Of a DNA stretch of 64,000 nt, positions 59,407-64,000 are shown piece by piece. The stretch is from positions 1,550,001-1,614,000 of the forward strand of contig JAJKFH010002438.1 in the NCBI GenBank assembly GCA_023333565.1, read 5' to 3'. The notes beneath the pieces are model-generated. The model was given only the letters and a program-made list of their open reading frames with translations, was not told the DNA's origin and ran no database searches. The translations under genes were made by a program, and so were the position numbers. How positions within the stretch are numbered: position 1 is the first letter of the stretch; each line of letters opens with the position of its first letter. The DNA is from Puffinus mauretanicus (taxonomy: Eukaryota; Chordata; Aves; Procellariiformes; Procellariidae).

Positions 59407-59442
59407 AGTAGAATTCTACTACTTTCATTAGTAGAATGAAAG
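59407..59442. repeat. adjacent palindrome and hairpin
   Basis: AGTAGAATTCTACT (59,407-59,420) is a perfect 14-bp palindrome. One base later CTTTCATT and AATGAAAG form a perfect 8-bp hairpin around the loop AGTAG. The shared AGTAGAAT motif suggests that the second structure arose by local duplication from the first. Confidence 0.8.
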
Positions 59443-59593
59443 AAACTCAAAAAAGACAGTAAATCTGATTTAACTGCTGTATGCACAACGGCTCAGCTAT
59501 CGGACATTCTTGTGCCCGTCTCTTTGGTCAGTAGGGCAAGGAGTTCATCAATCAGCATGCAGCCCTCCACACTGTGTTTTATCTTCTCAGTTT

Positions 59594-59617
59594 GCTTTCC
59601 TGCTTTCCTGCTTTCCT
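59594..59617 (+). repeat. GCTTTCCT tandem repeat x3
   Basis: Three exact copies of the 8-base unit GCTTTCCT in a pyrimidine-rich tract. Confidence 0.85.
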
Positions 59618-62600
59618 GACACGGCTTTAAGTTCCTCACGGTGCTGATGAAGCTACTTCTCTTTCTCACCCGCGCCTTCTCCTTTCGCTCCCTGTGCCCT
59701 TTCGCACTCTGAATATGCATTTGAACCTGGCAGACACGGGTCCCTGCTCTGCGACAGGGCCTTCACTTTTTTTCTTCCTTTTTCATTTTTTTCTTCTTTT
59801 GCACCTGCAGATGACTCTGATTTTCTGTCGTCGGTTGTACAGGAGGATAATTTGTGCCTCTCAGAGGGCTTAGCAAAACTGCAGGCACTGCTTCATTTGT
59901 GCCCAGTTCCGGAAAACAAAACGCACCTGCAATTATGTATCCATGCGTGCAAATTAAAAGGATAATGCTTAGACAAGATTGGAAATTTTCCAGTGAGGTG
60001 GCTTTTTGCTGGGAAACAAAGAAAACAAAACTGATTTACCTGAGCTGAGGGTTTTTTGTGGGAATGTTCACACCAGTTTCAACAACGATGGCATTTTTGG
60101 GAACAACCACACAAAACGATAATCAGCTTTTCCCACCTCAGAATAGCAAGAACTCAGAATTTAGAGCATTAACTTAAGATGTGGGTGCCGATGTCAAATC
60201 TCACTTTGCTTAATTCAGAACAAGTAATTGGTTCTGAAGTCTTGCATCTCCAGTGCATGCCCTTCCTGCAAGGCTTCCAATGATTCCTTCCCAATGTCTT
60301 TGATTGAAGTTGTCTCATCTAAGATGTTGAGTCAACTCTAGGAAGTCTGGCTGACTCCGCCTTAGTACTCACAGGACTTATTAAGACTGGGGCTCACAGC
60401 TGGGTCTTCATTTAGACAGGGCGAAGTCCCAGATGGTGCACCCCCAAACCCTCCTGACAAGCCATAAATGACTGAGTTGAGGTTCCAGGTGACTGCCTTC
60501 TTCCAAGCGTTGGCTTAGGGCTTTGGAGGTGTTCACGCTGAGCAAAGAAGCTCCCAATAGTCTTCACACCTTATGCAATTACCTAAAAACATATTACCTT
60601 CAGGCAAAGCCCGGAGACTTCAGAGGACACCCTTCAGACTGAAAATGATATAAAACTTTTCAAACCCTAAACACGTTATGCATTGCCCCATGCATCCCAC
60701 CTTCTTGAGGAGGAGCAAAAGAAAGCTTTGTTAGTGTTGGTTTCTTAAAATGCCTGTTATTAACTATAAATAACCTTGAAATTCAGGCAGGCTTAGTCCA
60801 GATGGGTCTATGTACTCCATGCGTATGCTGGGGGCCATATCTGCCTCCTTTTTTCCAGTAGGAGGACACATGCATGCATTTTTCTCCATGTGAGAAAAAG
60901 GTGCACATCTTCTACAACCCATTTCCTTCTACCTAGAAGACTAATCACATGAGAAGAAACTAGCTGGTGTAGCCTCCAACAAATAACCCTGGCCAGATGT
61001 AGTTGAAGGAAACCTGGTAGCGAAGCCATATGAAGAGGTGTCTGCACTTCTACTCTGGGCTCCTGCTTCCCTTTCCATGCTGCAGCACAGCTGAGGTGTG
61101 GAGATGAGGCCAAGGCAGGGAGTGAGACATATCTTTCACAAAGTTTTGCTGATGCAGGTCCTTCATCATGGATGTCCTCTCTTAGATTCAAGAGTGCTAC
61201 TCCACAGCCAGGACCAGGTACCAGAGCACTGTCCCCCACTGAAGCTGCAGAGTAGTCCTGGCTTATTCATAAATATGGTGGTGAAAAGCTTTGGTGAAAA
61301 GAATGAGAAGTTTGGAAGGACTTTTTTTTGTGGTAAGAGCCTCTTACTTCTAAAGAACTAATCCGAATAGGATGAATCTTAACTTGGCCACTGCTGAGTC
61401 CTCTGAGCTTCATTGCTCAGTGACAGATGACATTTCTCCTTCAGCCTGTTGAAAAAGAACAGCACTAAATTGAAGATCTGTCTCATCCTGCTTAATTAGA
61501 ACATAATGAGTCAAAATTACAGGGTTTGCTGGCAGCACTCAGCAATTCAACACTGTGATCGTCCTCAAAGCCAGCGAAGTAAGAGAGCTACCAGCCCCTC
61601 CTGCAGCACCTGGCACTGGCTCGGGGCTCCGTGCAGAAGATCTGCTAAGGCTTTTCCAAGGGGTCTGCTATCATGATAGTGTCTGGCATACTAACAAAAT
61701 CAGAAATAGCCCCAAAAGGACCAGGGGCAAACAGGGCAGATGTAGCAGCTGAAAGACACTGGAGCGGAGCAGCTCCGGCACTGCCATTCCTAAGGGCTGC
61801 AAGGGGCGTTAATGGGCCCCATGTGCTACAGGAATGCAAAGCTCTGCGTGGGCCGGGAGATTTATGCTCTTGACATTGGGGGGACTTCCTGACTAAGAGC
61901 TAATTGCTTTGGACTGTGAGTGTCTCTGCTCCGAATTACTGTAACTTTATTGAGCAGTCGACCTAAGGGAGCAGCAGAGCCAACGACGGAGAGTCGTCCT
62001 GTGTAAGATGCCACTGGTTTAACCTCCCATTTCTGAGGATGTGGAGCATGCAGTATTTTTGTTTAATGAAGTTCAGCTTTAGTTGTCATTTAAGTGTCAT
62101 AAAAAGATGAAACTGGTCTCATGACGGTTGTTTTCTGGTTTATGTCTCCAACAACGGTCACTGGTGAAGGTATGTGGAAGAATGCAGGAGCAGAGCAAAG
62201 CTGTAGTGCTTTCCCAGTCCTCAACAAACTATGCCATATGCTGAGCCATGGATGGTGGCTTTGTGTTTTAGTAAACTTCAGTGATTTCTGTGATTTTTAT
62301 GAATTTGTCCATTAATGAACTCACGTAAACTGCTGGTATCCTAAACATCCCACAGCTCAACTGAATATTGTATGAAGAACCGTCTCCTTTCGTTTGTCTT
62401 GTATCTGCTCTTTGCCAATCACTACGCTTCCTACGTGGTATTTAGGATATCCTCTTCTTTTAGGTGTGGGTTGTAGCATAGTTTAAGTGACAGAATGATA
62501 TACTTGAGACCCGACTCAGAGGTCCAACTATCCCGTTTTTTGTTCATCTCTGACTGTTGACCATCAAACCTGAAGTTGAACTCCCCGTGGGGAAAGAATC

Positions 62601-64000
62601 AATGCGTTTGAAGGATCTGCTCGAGATGAGAAGACACAAACATTCAGTCATAAGCTCAACAGTTCAAGAACTTTGCTTTTACCTGTGTAGTCTGCAACAG
62701 TTTGATTCGAATGTGTACGCAGAATTAAGAAAAGTCACAGATCATAAGAATGCCGAAAACTGAAGGAAAAAAGTCCCTTTTGAAGGAATCCCTCCTCTCA
62801 CCACCACATAGTTAACAGAACCTTTATTCCCCAGCCCCTTCTTAACACAGAATTGTCAGGCTCCACTGCGAACCTTGAATACTTCTAATTCATTCCTGTG
62901 GTTCCCTGAGCATCCAAACAAGACAGAAATTTAGTCAGTTAACTTATTTAGGAAGGCCTTCTCCTCTTTCCTGTACTGCTCACATTGCAGTATATTGCTG
63001 GCATTTAAAGTATTACTGGCAAATAATATTGCTTTGTGCATTATAAACAGAAATCAGGCAGCAAATGAAATTAAATGTGGACTGAAAGGCACAAATTCCT
63101 GAGCAGAACAGTCTGTGTGTCTGACAGGAAATAGAAAAACTTTGTTAAATTTGCCCATAACCAGCCTAATTTGATCTTGGATTTTTATTTTTTTAAATGT
63201 GGTATTACATGTCTGCAAGATGTAACAGCTTCTTGAAACCGAAAACAAAACCTCTAATATAAGATCTCTCCAGGGCATCACAAATTATTTAAAACTGAAT
63301 TTGTTTGAATTCTGCTTCTGCAGTGTTTCTGTGCAACAGATAACAGTAAACAGCAGGTTCAAAATATACAACGTTAGGGTTACACGGGCAAAAAATAACA
63401 GCAGACATCTGTGAAGGACAGGTTAGCAACAAATCCCCGCTTTGGTTATAAATGCCTTTCATCCGTAAGAAAGATTGCGGTGACATTCCTGTTCCTAAAA
63501 CTATGTAAAACATCAACTATGCTGCAACCCAAGATGCCCTGCAGTGAGTTGGTGGGGAATCGTTCCCATCTTTCACTTTCACTTGCCATCAGGTTCTGCA
63601 CTGCTCGGGCATCTTCCACATAAAATATGAAGCAGATGTAAAAGTCCTCACTGAACTTCTCAGAGTCTTCAGCTTATTATTGTATATATTGATTAATTTT
63701 ATGGATTTTTTTTAGTTTTGCTTCCAGTTGTAATTTTCTCAAGAACATTGTGGACGTTTTTGGTGGCAATTAGAGCGAAGAATGTCGAGTTTCCAACAGC
63801 GTCTATCATTTTCTGCTGGGGTGGCGAGGCCTTTTGGAAGATTAAGATTAATCTTTCCTGCTTCCTGGCTCCTAAAGATAGCATCCAGGCTCTCCCCTAA
63901 CTGCACTGCAAGTTCATTTCACAGCTAAAAGCTCTCTTCAGAATAATCTGTTCGTAGCCCTCCCTCGCTTCTTCCTCAGCTTGCTTCCCCTTTGGCATGT

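Larger units (their letters stand above)
58941..64000. other. noncoding sequence to the window end
   Basis: About 5 kb of unique sequence without recognised genes. It contains the palindrome pair at 59,407-59,442 and the 8-bp tandem repeat at 59,594-59,617. Open frames such as 60,808-61,239 (minus) have no domain and no matching splice context. Confidence 0.4.

Overview
The window looks like bird nuclear DNA, or a close sauropsid. Its clearest repeats are CR1 LINE 3' ends in the avian style: 5'-truncated copies whose last coding segment runs into a short tail of ATGATTCTATGATTCT type. Around them lie a few very old, decayed elements (MIR-like and L3/CR1-like) and long A/T-rich unique stretches. 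Overall repeat density is low. There are no bacterial operons, phage genes, CRISPR arrays, rRNA genes or tRNA genes that I can support. Most long open frames are chance frames: they have no recognisable domain and often overlap equally open frames on the other strand.

Layout. Positions 1-45,500 are noncoding sequence (intronic or intergenic) with two clear CR1 copies on the + strand (849-1,510 and 12,107-12,577), a degraded CR1 on the minus strand near 14.5 kb, MIR-like fragments near 21.3, 36.3 and 42.8 kb, two copies of an old 'GGCCAGATC'-type repeat (17.96 and 44.45 kb), and a cluster of strong inverted repeats at 21.4-21.8 kb. A single large CpG island at about 45.6-46.7 kb is the only convincing gene-regulatory landmark. 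It holds GC boxes, a perfect antioxidant-response-element core, and good splice donors pointing both ways (minus strand at 46,190; plus strand at 46,547), so it is probably a promoter with first exon(s). Positions 46.7-64 kb are again noncoding, with a MIR at 50.7 kb, ancient L3/CR1 pieces at 55.3 and 58.7 kb, and small palindromes and tandem repeats.

Genes. I could not name a protein-coding gene. My best reading is that the island starts a minus-strand gene whose long introns cover the left part of the window: exon 1 ends at 46,190 and a well-formed 80-nt exon lies at 45,113-45,192. Further left are isolated exon-like segments with good splice sites, including a 21-nt one at 32,000-32,020. 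Independently, three exon-like blocks on the + strand (41,529-41,589, 42,091-42,220 and 43,764 to about 44,550) keep a common reading phase and end just past an AATAAA signal, so they may form a short spliced transcript antisense to that gene. All exon calls come from reading splice signals by eye. Such signals also occur by chance every few kilobases here, so exon confidences are low.
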